Source: Puffinus mauretanicus (taxonomy: Eukaryota; Chordata; Aves; Procellariiformes; Procellariidae). From it: 64,000 nucleotides of DNA. Positions within the stretch are counted from its first letter, which is position 1, and the number at the start of each line of letters is the position of its first letter. Below, piece after piece: positions 49,801 to 60,129 of this stretch. A program made the translations under genes and the position numbers. The stretch spans positions 558,001 through 622,000 of the forward strand of contig JAJKFH010000115.1 of the NCBI GenBank assembly GCA_023333565.1. The letters run 5' to 3'. The notes under the pieces are model-generated. The model ran no database searches. It was not told where the DNA came from and saw only the letters and a list, made by a program, of their open reading frames with translations.

Positions 49801-51699
49801 AGTGGCAGCAAGGAGAGTGGGAGCAAAAGGGAGGGCAGGTTCCCTTGCCGTGAGCTATCTTCACTACTGGTTTCACGAGGATCCCTCTCTCCCTTCCTCT
49901 GTCCTTCCTACCTGGGATGGGTGGCCCTTGTGCTGAAGGACTGGTGTCAGTGGAGCGCAAGAGCATTAAGCTGGGCTGGGAGGAACAGGGCACTGCACAC
50001 TGCTCCAGGCTCTCTGCGTGCTCCAAACAGCATCCAAATGAGATTTCCCAGGTTTTTCTTTTTCTAGACTTGGTGGAAAAGGCAAATCTCCTATTTTACA
50101 CTCATCACAGTACTCTGATGCTGAGGAGGAACATGTTGTACTCTGAGTTACACATGTTTGCTTGGCAGGAAGAATGTCTGGAAATAATAAGCCTTTAACT
50201 AGGGGTTCAGCTTCCTGAGTCCCATGATGAGTCTGGGAACTTTCACCCTTCCCACTAAACAGGACCCCCGCCTTGTGACAGACGTTTTCATTATTATTAT
50301 TTTTTGTTATATGGCATGGCAAGCACTTCTGCCTCTGGTGTTAAATGTTGTAGCTCATGCACCTTTCAGAAAAAATTATAGGATCAGTCATCGTGGGACT
50401 GGCCTTATAGATATTAAGATGGTAGCTTGAAAATTCATATTCCCCAAGAGGCCCATTCCTTAATAGTGGGCTTAATAACAAATGAGGTCTGAAAATGGTA
50501 TTCAGACAGTGCACTGTCTTCTACATCAGCTCTTAAAAAAATCACATGGTTTTTTAAAGTAATTGTAAAGTGACTGTCTTCCACCTCCTCCACAATATTA
50601 CTCTAATATCTCTTGGGAAATACAGTATCAGCATTGCACTGCTGCTTCTCCTCAGAGCCGGTGATGCAGGTGACCTGGTTTGCCACCTCTGGGGCCAACA
50701 GTAAAATATCTTGCATATCTGTGGGGGGCAGGACCTTTAGAAGGTTGATATAGGAAAGCAAAACTGAAAATTTGTCCCTAAAGCTTTGGTTTGGTAGTGA
50801 GACTCCCCAGCCCTTATTGCTTTCCTTGGATGGTAGCTCTGACTCCACCTCAGGTGACTGCTGTCCCTGCTAATTTTCCTCTGTCTGTTTAGAGGATGCA
50901 CTGATACAGATTATTACTGCATTACAGTCCAAATGAGAGGCAAATCACTGACCTCTATGCATGAGAACGAATCCCTTAGGTGATACAGCTGTTTTGTAGC
51001 CGTGGCTATCTTGGAGCACTCTGATGGCATATGCATTGCCCTGAGAGAGACAGGGCACTACTGAGTGAAAGGCAGCTCCTCCTCTTCTGAGTGCCGCAGA
51101 TCTCAGCAGGCACTAATTAGGATGTCTTGGACACTCCCTGATTACACCAGGTGCATGTGAAGAGAATACATTAAGCGCTATTTCTTGAGCAGGATGCAAT
51201 GGGCTGTCTCATCCTGACAGACAGGAGGAGACCAGCAGCATATTCAGCTTGCGACAGTATGGATTTCCTCACATGCCGTCCTTGCTTGTTATTGAACCCA
51301 CCTTCTCTCCTGGGGAGCAGCAGCCTCTCCTGGCTTTGGTCTAACTGATAGCTAAGCTAGCATAAACCAAAGTGATCACATCTGACAGCACCTTAGTAAT
51401 AAGAAGCACAAAGGCAAAAGCAACTGAATCTGCTCAACTTTGAATTTGACCAAGTCAGGACTTTTCTGGACTCTGTCAGGCATCATTTGTGGCTCTTTTA
51501 TGTGCCTCATTTCTCTTACTCATGACCAGGGCAGGTAAGATGTGGTGCATATGCAGGGCAGATCTCTGGGACTCATCTCTCCCTCCAGTTTGATGGTTCC
51601 TGGGAGCTGTGGTCAGGCAGCAGGCAATGAAGCAGGTTCTAGTTTGTGCTATATGACAGTTGCACCAAGCAAAACCCAGACACAGGCTAGTAAATCATA
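46829..51699. other. Intergenic, no gene seen
   Basis: Unique sequence apart from the MIR-like remnant near 48.9 kb. A 152-codon minus-strand frame (49568-50026) overlaps a 120-codon plus-strand frame (49705-50067); neither resembles a known protein. Confidence 0.6.
48860..48990 (+). repeat. MIR-like SINE remnant
   Basis: TTAACTTCTCTGTGCTTCCATTTATTTGTCTATAAAA, then CCTTACCTAACTGAGGTTTG and AAAACACTTTGCAATCTCAGG, follows the plus-strand MIR 3' order ('cttctctgtgcctcagtttccccatctgtaaaatg...gtaaagcacttt'). Diverged, non-coding. Confidence 0.5.
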
Positions 51700-52070
51700 T
51701 TTCAAGGTGACCAAAATATAGCTTTTGGATCCCCCAAGGATCTGTGTCACTATTGTTTTTAATGAATGATCTAAAAGGGGATTGTAGGCCGCAAATGTGA
51801 CGGTGGCATAAAATGATTAAAAGCAATAAAAGTTGGAGGAGAAATGACAAAATCGAGAGGGACCTAATAAAGCTGGATAAGTGGGCAATGCAGCAGCAAA
51901 TGAAATGCAGCGTTGCAAGAAAATTTACACCAGAAAGAATGATGTTTACCTTTTTTATGCATTCTTGAGTTCTGCATTTTGCTCTGAAGAGATCTGGGCT
52001 CTTGACAGACAGCTTAAAGAGAGCTGCTACTGAGAGCCTAGATGTGATGACCAATGCAGTGTAAGAGATG
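51700..52070 (+). mobile_element. Decayed CR1-like LINE fragment (reverse-transcriptase part)
   Basis: The sequence retains the order of a CR1 ORF2 segment. CCCCAAGGATCTGTGTCACT...TTTTTAATGAATGATCT resembles the reverse-transcriptase stretch for PQGS...LLF..NDL. GAGAGGGACCTAATAAAGCTGGATAAGTGGG and a GAAGAGATCTGGG...TTGACAGACAG block follow. Many substitutions and indels remove any frame. It is clearly older than the two copies above. The call rests on remembered family patterns, without alignment. Confidence 0.6.
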
Positions 52071-52119
52071 GCAGGTCATGCAATCTACCTAGACAAGACA
52101 GAGATGGGTGGTAGGAAGG

Positions 52120-52240
52120 GAAAAGGAAAACATCAGAGGCTGTAGCGTTTGCCCATGGTCACTCATAAAACCAAACGTAGAGGACAGGGCTTGAGAATGT
52201 CATGCCTAGGGCCAGACTCTGAACCACGTGAATGAATCCC
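52120..52240 (-). repeat. MIR-like SINE remnant
   Basis: TTTGCCCATGGTCACTCATAAAACCAAACGTAGAGGACAGGGCTTGAGAATGTCATGCC resembles the inverted MIR segment 'cttgcccaaggtcacacag...agtggcagagctgggattcgaac'. It lies just downstream of the decayed CR1 fragment at 51700-52070. Tentative. Confidence 0.42.
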
Positions 52241-53799
52241 CAGAAGCCAGGCCATTAACTGAGAGAGAAGCACCTCCAGAGGGCCACAGCATCATACAGA
52301 TGGCCAAGACGGGGGCAATGAATCACTCTTTGTCCAGCTCTGTTAGTTAGAGAGACAGCTTAGATGGGTTGCTTGGTCCATATGCTCAATTTTTAAGTGG
52401 CTGGAATTAGTAAAATGACTTGCACCCTCTGTTATTTTTTCCTCTGAACCATTTATTTTCAGCCACAGCTGAGACTAGGGGATTGTTCCTGGATGGTAAG
52501 TCCTTTTGTTTTTTCCTGAGAACTGCCAGCTGTGCTAAAAAAATGTCATCAGAGGAACCAAATGAAATGAATAGTGATAAAAGCTCTATGAGCTCAGACT
52601 GGCCTTGGAGCACAGGGGGATGGGGACACTGGTGAAGGCGTATGGGATCTTGTCCTGGCCCTCTGACATTTCTGCCCTTACACCAGGGCAGTGGGTAGAG
52701 TGTGGGTCCCACGCAGGACTGGGGCTGTCACTTGGAGGTGTCTGCTGGTGTGGTGAAGCCCAGTCCCTCCACCATGGCAGGCTGAGCTCCCTGGCTGTAA
52801 ACCGCTAGCAGGTTTTACGTAGTGCTGCAAATGTTCATGCTGCCAGGCCTGGCCTTGAGGAGCCCCAGGGCAGGAGGCTGAGGACCTGTGTGATCAGCAC
52901 GCTCGCTTTGCTGCCAGCCTGTGGCACCATACATTTCCTTTGGGCTTAGCGTCTTTTCTACTTTGGGCCAGGCCTGCTGAGCCCTGATGTCTCTGTAAAT
53001 GGATCCTTTTTATATCTCATCTGTAAAAACAGTGTGTTCTTCAGTTTTGTTTGTAGGAGGGTGATAGATACAAGTGTCGATTGTTTGCATAGAGATTTCA
53101 CACACAGCAAAAACGCTGTCACCTGTTCTATAAAATGGAAAAAATAGAAGCCAGGCTGCCAAGTGCCTACTAAACACCAGCTGGTAAGTGTCACAGCATC
53201 AAGCTGTCCGACTATTGACTGGGCTCACAAGTTAGGGCAAACCTGGGGATAATCAGGTAGCCTAACGGTGACATGCAGCTTAGGAAGGTGGGTTCAGAGC
53301 TTGCTCTCCCTGCAGGCTTCCCTGAGGTGCGAGGGCAAGCACCTAACACAGTGCCATTGGTCCTTCCCTGCTGGGTGATACACAACCCTGGAAGCTGGTC
53401 CTAGCTGCTGCATAGCCTGTCTTGCAGAGGCCGCTGCTGGGGGCTTCTGTCGAGTAAAACCAGACCTTGGAGCAGCTTGTCCTGGGAAAACCCTCAGTAA
53501 ATGCAGTGGGTATCTTCAAATTGAAGGCAATACGATGCTGGACTGCATTTCTACCCCCCTTCCTCCCACTCTGCCTAGAACGGGAGAACTAAACCGTTAT
53601 GGTATCAGGACATGAAGAACGTTTTGTTACTGTAGACTGTGACTTAAAGGGAGAGACAGTAACAATCTGAAAATACCAAACCGTAGCTCTACAGAGGGAC
53701 AAAGTCATCTATGTGCATTGCAGGCTTGTATGGCAGCAAGGGATACTTGCCTTATACTTCCCAGGGAAGGCTTTCAATGCTGAATATATTGATGCAGTG

Positions 53800-53960
53800 G
53801 AAGATTGCCTAGAAAGGTTACCGAGCCTTAACAGTTGGGGGTTTTAAGAATAAACAGGCATCTGCTCAGAATATTTAAAACTGATGATTAATTCAGGCAG
53901 GGAAGTGGTGGAATAGATGTCCTCTCTATCTTCATTCCTGCCCTATGTTCTGTGATTCCT
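53800..53960 (+). mobile_element. Old CR1-like 3' end fragment
   Basis: GATTGCCTAGAAAGGTT, a GGTTTTAAGAATAAACAGGCA segment, GTGGAATAGATGTCCTCTCT and a terminal CCCTATGTTCTGTGATTCC follow the order of an older CR1 3' end, which typically ends in 'gatgacctc...ccctatgttctatgattc'. The tail is worn and no octamer repetition survives. It is probably an ancient subfamily. Confidence 0.55.
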
Positions 53961-54995
53961 GTTGCATCAGGAGGTGAGGAAGCTCTCAGAAGTCTCAACA
54001 CCAGTTTTGTGTGCTGTACACCACTTCCTTGATCATGGTGGTTGCAGTTCTTTGTCTAGTGTCATAAAATCATACAATATGTGAGGGTAAGTGCTATGGG
54101 ATGAGTAAAAGAATCATTATCACATAATTTTCAGTGCTCTTTCTGCAATGGTGTGCAGCAGGTTCAAGTGATAAGCAGAACCCATGGCATATTATGTTTG
54201 TGAAGGCACAGATTTTCATCGTGTCAGATGAGCAATGTTTGAGAAGTCACTAGAACTTTTTTTCCTTGCTGGCTGCCTAGCTCTCCAGGGGTGCATGATT
54301 TTGTACGAGTCTGTGGAAACAAGGCTCCTGTCTTAAATTGGTACAGCCTAAGGTTAGGCAAAATAGAGACAGCAGTGTTTTGTGCACATCTGCAACAGAA
54401 ACTGAGCACAGTATGCACACGGTAAAAGGGTGGTAACTGGGTGGTTATGTCTGCACATCTATTTTCTGGGCAATTTGAGATGGAGAGAGTCCAGAAAAGA
54501 AACCTGCAAATGTCATTGCAGACTGTTCTGCTTTCAGAAGCCTTTAGCCACCTTCCATGAAACTTGTGTAGTGTAATTTCCCTGGCCCTTCCCGTTTACA
54601 CATCCAGGCTCAAAACTTTGATTTCAGAGTAAGAATGACCATAAATTGATATTGCATATTACAGTCTGTCATGTCTCTGAAGGCATGAGATTCTGTCAGG
54701 GCTGTGTGACTTGTTTCTAAGCTTCTCAATGCCCCAGCCATAATGTTTCAAAAAAATCAGCCAAGACTTTCTTTTGACTTCAGCATGGTTGGAATAGAAA
54801 AGTAACTAGTCCGGTGGGCTGCGCTTGGGCTAATTCACTGCTAAGGACAATGTCCAAGTGAACATCGATAAAAGAAGCAGGCAATCTGCTCGAACCTGCA
54901 AACTGAAGGCTTGTCTCCTTGACATGATGCTGATGAACCATTTTTTCCTGAAGCTCAAGGCATGTAAAGCCACAGATAAGCACCGTGTAAAATGC

Positions 54996-55017
54996 AAGTT
55001 ATCTGCACAGATAACTT
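54996..55017. repeat. 22-base palindrome carrying two opposed GATA motifs
   Basis: A perfect 10-bp inverted repeat (AAGTTATCTG and its complement CAGATAACTT) is separated only by CA. Each arm contains a WGATAR site. It sits just beyond the last candidate poly(A) signal of the cadherin gene, so it could be DNA-level binding sites or, if the transcript extends this far, an RNA hairpin. Confidence 0.85.
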
Positions 55018-55070
55018 CTGTGTGCAAAGTAGTCAATAAATTGCCATCAGACTTTCCCTTCTGTTTAACT

Positions 55071-55319
55071 TTTATTAAAAGAGGTGCTAAGGTACTGTAC
55101 TGTATGCAGTACATCATATTTATTACCAAAATTAACAAATATACAAAACTTATACATGTAATTTTCTTACATCCATTTATTGGTCTATAATACTGCATTT
55201 GTTCAAGTAGGTTATCTACAGTATGTAAACATCCCTTGGATTGACCTCACACAGATTAGGAAAGCCCATCTAACCCATGTAGTTACCAAATATAGCTTTT
55301 TCTTTTTTTAAAATTTATT
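55071..55319 (-). promoter_or_regulatory. Cluster of poly(A) signals for the cadherin transcript
   Basis: The plus strand reads TTTATT at 55314-55319, 55176-55181, 55119-55124 and 55071-55076, which are canonical AATAAA hexamers in the sense of the cadherin gene. The three lower sites are packed within about 110 bases. The hexamer is common by chance in AT-rich DNA, so which sites are used cannot be told from sequence. Confidence 0.45.
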
Positions 55320-55851
55320 TGGCTTTCATTGGTAGAATCTAATCTTCACATTTGGCACATGGAAGAGACATCTACAGTGCAAAAGAGGCAGATTTTCTGG
55401 TTTTGTTCTGAGCAGTTTAGCGGAGTCATGGTTTTAAAGAGCCGAGAATAAATTTACACAAAATTGATAGATGGATTAGTGTTAACGCTCATAGATCAGC
55501 CATTAAACTAGAGCAGAAATTCAAAGCCTCTTCCCCAGCCCGCTCGGCCAGGTGGAAAAAAACCCTCAGCCTTGTTTCTAAAGGATTAAAAAAGGACTCT
55601 GTTAGCAACAGAGAGAGGAGGTTTAGTTTACAAAGAGCCCTCTGAGATTCCAGTTTCAATTTTCTGCTTTGTGGGAATTTTTTTTCCCCTCTTATTAGCA
55701 AGCAATTTTTTTTCCTTTCTAATGGGGGAAGAATAACCGTTGGGGAACCACTTTTCTATGCTGGCAATTTCTCAGTCAGTCAGAGATTATGGTTGGAGTT
55801 TACAGATCTTTGAACCCAGACGTATATAGCTCAGTAAGCTGCCGTGTACCA

Positions 55852-55889
55852 GGGAGAGAGAGAAAGAGGGAGGGAGAGAGAGAGAGAGT
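55852..55889 (+). repeat. GA-rich purine tract
   Basis: GGGAGAGAGAGAAAGAGGG continues into a run of GA dinucleotides. It lies inside the presumed 3' UTR of the cadherin and is therefore CT-rich in the RNA, a possible polypyrimidine-binding protein site. It can also adopt triplex-type DNA structure. Confidence 0.9.
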
Positions 55890-56170
55890 AACGTCATTAT
55901 ATTCCAGTTGTGGAGCTTTCCAATTTTGCTGTAAAAAACAGGAAAAAACTTTCTTCCTTCTGCTTCTCACTGTTTCAAAAACGTGACTTAGTTTAACTGA
56001 GTAAAGCTGATCCAGAGAGACCTTCATTCGCACCCTTCTTCCCATTCTCACCCAAGCACCGTATTGCTATTTTTTAGGAGGCCTCACCCATGTCCATGGA
56101 AGCATCTGATGAGAATGGACCTAACCGGACACTTGTTTCGCATGGAAACCCCTCTGCCATTCCTCGTCCG

Positions 56171-56670
56171 TTACCACAGAGCCCCGCTGCTGTCCGTGGC
56201 ACCGTACATCTCGGCCAGCTTTTTGAAGCGCGGCCCCCAGTCCGTCAGGTAGTCGTAGCTCTGGTCTGAGTCTGTCGTCACCGACTGTAGGGAGCTGAGC
56301 GACTCCGCCACCGAGCCGTTCCCTTCAAACATGTACGTCTGGAGGGAGTCGAAGGGAGGCGCCCACAGGTCCATGTCAGCTTCGTACAGCTTGGCGAGCA
56401 CGTAGTTGTGGACGTTGTTGTCCATGACGCACGCCTGAGGCACGTATCGGGAGAGGCTCTCTATTTCAGGAAGCATGTCCTGCCGGTTTTTCACCACCAG
56501 CTGGGCCTCCCGCGGGTTCCACATGGCGGCGATATCGAAGGCCTCCGTGTCCTCCTCCCCACCGCCCTCGTCGTCGTACCTGACGATGTTCTCGTGGATG
56601 TTCTCCTCCTCGTCGATGATGTACGGCTGCTTCCGCTGGCGCCGCATGGAGAGGATGAGGAGCACCAGCA
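56171..56670 (-). CDS. CDH20: Type II cadherin, terminal coding exon (cytoplasmic domain), probable CDH20
   Basis: This exon encodes the end of the transmembrane span and the whole intracellular tail of a classical cadherin, the adherens-junction protein that links cell contacts to catenins and actin. It begins after an AG acceptor (minus-strand CCTCCCGCAG) at 56671-56672, completes a valine codon split with the previous exon, then reads 165 codons to a TAA at 56171-56173. Residues 1-8 are hydrophobic and residues 9-13 are the basic stop-transfer RRQRK. The p120-catenin core YDDEGGGEEDTEAFDI lies at residues 31-46. The beta-catenin region, about residues 104-155, contains PPFDSLQTY, a serine cluster SLSSL and DWGPRFKKLAEMYG. 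These features make the classical cadherin family certain. YIIDEEENIHENIVRY and the tryptophan-ending C-terminus match what I remember of CDH20 rather than CDH6-12, 18, 22 or 24; no search was run. The exon is far richer in CpG than its surroundings. The frame is intact, so the gene looks functional. Confidence 0.93.
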
Positions 56671-58143
56671 CTGCGGGAGGCAACCGAGACAGGGCCGTCA
56701 GCGAGGGGGCAGATCTTGCAAGGGCTTCCGACTCTCTGCTGCCCTGTTTTCCCCTCAGTGAGCCCAGCCAGTCCCTTGGATTCAAAGAGCTGTGGTGCTT
56801 GTGGGTGGAGGGGTGCAGAAATCCCCTCCCCTGCTCAAAATTAGTAGCTTGATGTCCTGCTAATCTGTCCCTTTTCTCACCGTAATTCTCAACTCTCGGT
56901 GACACTTAGGACATGTCTATCCAGCGGTGCTTGCCAATGCACTGTAGCAACACTTGAGCTACTTTTAAGCTAGCCAGATCTGGTATCAGTAACGGTTTAT
57001 CTGCAGCAGCACACAGCTCCACAGAGATAATTTTCTCCTGCTGTGTAGCTGGGTTTTGCAGCCTGCTTTGGGGATGCCTCTTGGGCTGGGCGCTGCACAT
57101 GACATAGGTGGCTGGTGCCGAGGCACCGTGGTGATACGTCTGCCTGCACGGCAAAATGCAGAGCTAGCCCCTTGGTCTGCTCCAAAGCATTTTTGTCTTT
57201 CTCTGCAAGGCACTGCCTTGGGCTGGGTAGAACTACTGCCAGCTGCTCTGCGCTAATGAGGTGCAGGTGCTGCTTAGCATGGGGAAAAGTGGTCGTACAG
57301 GCACCAGAGGCCTTTACTATTGAAAATGTGCCGTCACCTGGTGATGGTATTTCCAGGGCTAGAACTCAGCAAAGGTTTTGGATGCTGAAATTTTGGACTG
57401 AGGTATCTAGGCTCCTTTGCAGGGCCAGAATTGAGGAACTTTTAAAGAATTTTTCCTGTACTCTACTCCACTGCTCCTCAAACTGGTTCCTCTGAAATTT
57501 CAGGGAATGTGTGTTTTGAACTAATATCTCATGACTCAAGAGAGTGAATGAGGGAACTGAAGTTCTTTTGATACCAACAGCTAACAGGGGACATAGAAGG
57601 CCTGGGCAAGGAAAGGATGAAATTTATTTGTGGAGACAGAACACATGTAAGATGCACAGCCCCTTTATAGCAGCACAGGCACCATTTAAATGCAGTGTCT
57701 CAAGGAAAAAGAATGGAGGTGGGGATATCTCCTGCCAAAAGACAAGAGCTTACCGCTCCTGTTTCCTGTGAGAGCATATGACCAGAAACTGCTGAGGATG
57801 AGAAAGTAACTTGTCCCCAGCCACAGCTCTCAGTACTTCCTCCTGGCATACCCCTTCCAGGAAAGCAGGGCCATACCAGACACCCTAGCACTTTGGGGAT
57901 CTGGCAGAAGTATTTGCAGGCCATATTTTCCCCCCATTCCTACACCCCAGTGTCTGAAGCCATATGCAGTTGACTACACCATCTGGTCTTTGATTTGGCC
58001 CTTTAAGTGTGTGTCTACATATGATATATACATATACATAGATGTGTGTGGGTGTGTTTGTGTCCTTCACCTTCAGTGGATCAGCAACCCCCTGGCGAGA
58101 ACCGAAGAGTTTGTCCCCTCCCAAGAAGAAGCCAAGGGTTTAC
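56671..58143 (-). other. Last intron of the cadherin gene
   Basis: This 1,473-base intron lies between the two cadherin exons, with a GTAAAC donor at the high-coordinate end and a CCCGCAG acceptor at the low end. It holds a TG/TA-rich stretch at about 58008-58066. The reading frame of the terminal exon stays open into the intron as far as an ATG at 56903-56905, which is probably chance. I see no other exon, RNA gene or recognisable repeat in it. Confidence 0.88.
58008..58066 (+). repeat. TG/TA-rich microsatellite-like stretch
   Basis: Alternating purine-pyrimidine sequence (GTGTGTCTACATATGATATATACATATACATAG followed by TGTGTGTGGGTGTGTTTGTG) lies about 80 bases inside the donor of the last cadherin intron. 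It is imperfect and therefore old. Confidence 0.8.
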
Positions 58144-58395
58144 CTAGCAGGACAAAGATGCAGGCAAGGATCGCAATGAGTGCCCCTCTGCTCAGGCTGA
58201 CGGGGAGGACGTAGGCCTCCGCGTTGCAGGACATCACCATGCCGTCATCATCGCAGCTGCACACGTGCACGGTCAGCGTACCCGTGCTGCTCAGCACGGG
58301 GCGGCCGTTGTCGCTAATCAGGATGGGGAGGTAAAAGACGTTCTGCTCATGTTGTCTGAAGCCAGAGCGCCTTGTTAAAATCCACGCTGTATTGT
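58144..58395 (-). CDS. CDH20: Type II cadherin, penultimate coding exon (end of EC5 plus most of the membrane span), probable CDH20
   Basis: This 252-base exon follows a good acceptor (minus strand CTACCCCTAG, AG at 58396-58397) and ends at a GT donor (58143-58142, CTAG|GTAAAC). It starts with two bases completing a split codon, probably Asp, then 83 full codons, and ends with one base of the next split codon. The phase therefore joins exactly to the terminal exon. Residues 1 to about 60 are the end of extracellular repeat 5, with YLPILISDNGRP (21-32) and the membrane-proximal CxC...C cysteines (45, 47, 56) typical of classical cadherins. Residues 70-83 (GALIAILACIFVLL) begin the transmembrane helix, which continues as VLVLLILSM in the next exon, about 23 residues in all. 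A split of the membrane span between the last two exons is usual for this family. There are no stops or frameshifts. Exons further upstream are not visible and presumably lie beyond 64000. Confidence 0.92.
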
Positions 58396-58839
58396 CTAGG
58401 GGTAGAAAATAAATGGAGAGAAGACCTTATATGCAGAGCAAATATATTCAGCAGAGAAGGAAGGTTAAAAAAAATCAGCCCTAGACCCACATCCATTTGT
58501 CCTCTCTCTTTTTTTCTTTGGTTTCTATCAGTTTGTCATTAATCAGCATTTTGCCTCTGCCTCCCCTATTCCTGTATCTTCTCAGGCCATGGCTCCAAAC
58601 CTGCAAGGCATACACACCTTATGAGTTGCCTTTACCCCTTATGACATAAAGTGCCCCAAGCAAACTCACAGCCTTCAGATTTAGCTAAAAGAGCTTTCAG
58701 AAGGCAAGACAGAAACACAGTTGAAGGCAACTTGTAGTCCCCATTTGTTCATGCTCAGCAGCTTTTCTAGACCTCGCTCTTAAACGCTGCCACCATTTTG
58801 GAGATGCTAGTGTATAACCCTTGTGGACATGTTAAGGTT

Positions 58840-58858
58840 CTTTTTTTTTTTTTTTTTG
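58840..58858 (+). repeat. Poly(T) tract
   Basis: An almost pure T run of about 18 in the cadherin intron; in the sense of the gene it is poly(A). No adjoining retroposed sequence is recognised. Confidence 0.9.
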
Positions 58859-60098
58859 GATACATGGCATGGCCATCTGCTTCAGGCAACAAGGAGACAA
58901 AGGAAAAAAACAGCTTGCTATCCTAGAGCAGCAGCAAGTTGAAAATTTGCAACTAAACACTTTTCAGTGAAATACATGCAATTTCATTGGCACTTTTGCC
59001 ACTGGAAGAAGTGGGAATGCTTCATGTCATCATTGTCAGAATTATTCTGCTTTGATTTGGCCGTTCTGCTTCATTTAGTCTGAGCACCTGTTTTTTATAA
59101 GAACTTGAATCAAAATGAATCAAAATGGTGCTGCTGAAACAAAATAGTAAGAGAGTGACCTAACAGCCAGTTGCTGTTGGTAATTTCAAGGGAAATTCCT
59201 TCCTTTGGGGCTTTTTCCTCCATATTCAGCATGTTTTTTAAAATGTCAGAATTCCCAGTGGCATTTGAATTCCTGTCTACCCCCTCCCTCAAATTCCTCA
59301 GACTGTGCACCAAGTTTCCTAATCAGAAAGAAATTGGATTCAGGAATTTGTTCTTCTCAATTCTCATCTCAGGAATGCCAAGGCAAAATCTTTGGAGATC
59401 AGTGATGATTTTGTCAGTGCTGACTTTCAAGCTTTTTGGCCTTGGAGACTTCTAGAAAGTGCAAGACTGAATGACTCCAGTGTGATCTGGGCCACCAGGG
59501 GGTCTAAAGGAACCTGCAGGAAAATTGGCCCTTCTTACAAACATGTCTGCAAATCTTTGGCCAGCTAAGATAAATGGGGAACACAGGTACTTTTTCCCTT
59601 TGGCAGACCTACAAGCCCTGACCCCATGCAGTGACGCTGTGGGATTTTTGGGAGCTGAGCTTCATGCAGTTTCTTTTACTACTTAGTTTTGTTTCCTGTT
59701 CCCTTGGTTCAAAAGAGGTCACATCTGCATCTCCAGGTTGTTACCAATGTACATTTGCTATGCTTGGAAAGGCAGGATGCCAATCAGCTGTTCCCAGGTG
59801 GATTGGCCCAATGGAGCTGCTGCCTGGAAATGGCAAGAAACTTTCTGATCATAAGTAGACTGTGAAAAAAACCAAAATATCAACAAGGGATTGTTCCATT
59901 TCCTTATTAGTTCCCTGTCAATTCACTGCTAAAATTTAAATCTTGGGTGATTTTCTTCAGTGCAGAGACTCAGGCTGCATGCAGGTAAATCAGCTGTATT
60001 ATCTGCTGTAGTCTGAACATCAGAAATGATTTGATGGCTTTTAGGAGTGAAATCAGGAGTGTTATATAGAGCCAGCTATGGAGTATATCCAAACTCAA

Positions 60099-60129
60099 GC
60101 TAGACTTGCTAGACTTGCCTGCTAGACTT
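60099..60129 (+). repeat. Three copies of a 9-bp unit
   Basis: GCTAGACTT occurs at 60099-60107, 60108-60116 and 60121-60129, in the cadherin intron. A small local duplication. Confidence 0.9.

Larger units (their letters stand above)
52241..55070. other. Intergenic DNA just downstream of the cadherin gene
   Basis: It contains the old CR1 fragment at 53.8 kb and the palindrome at 54996-55017. Overlapping open frames on both strands at about 54830-55198 reach past the block and have no domain. Part of the high-coordinate end may belong to a longer cadherin 3' UTR. Confidence 0.55.
55071..56170 (-). other. Probable 3' UTR of the cadherin transcript
   Basis: Transcription continues on the minus strand past the TAA at 56171-56173. 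No minus-strand AATAAA occurs close to the stop. The first is at 55314-55319, and three more lie at 55176-55181, 55119-55124 and 55071-55076, so a 3' UTR of roughly 0.85-1.1 kb or longer is likely. It includes a purine-rich GA tract at 55852-55889 (CT-rich in the RNA). Only the start is firm; the 3' end is inferred from the signals. Confidence 0.5.

Noticed and set aside
49568..50026. 152-codon minus-strand open frame as a gene
   Set aside because: No recognisable family, no splice context, and the opposite strand is open for 120 codons over the same bases.
54830..55198. Overlapping frames on both strands as a small gene downstream of the cadherin
   Set aside because: Open on both strands, no motif, and overlapping the candidate poly(A) region; more likely UTR or flank.
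56408..56852. Antisense open frames of 117 and 125 codons opposite the cadherin exon
   Set aside because: They mirror the GC-rich, stop-poor complement of a real coding exon and have no domain of their own.
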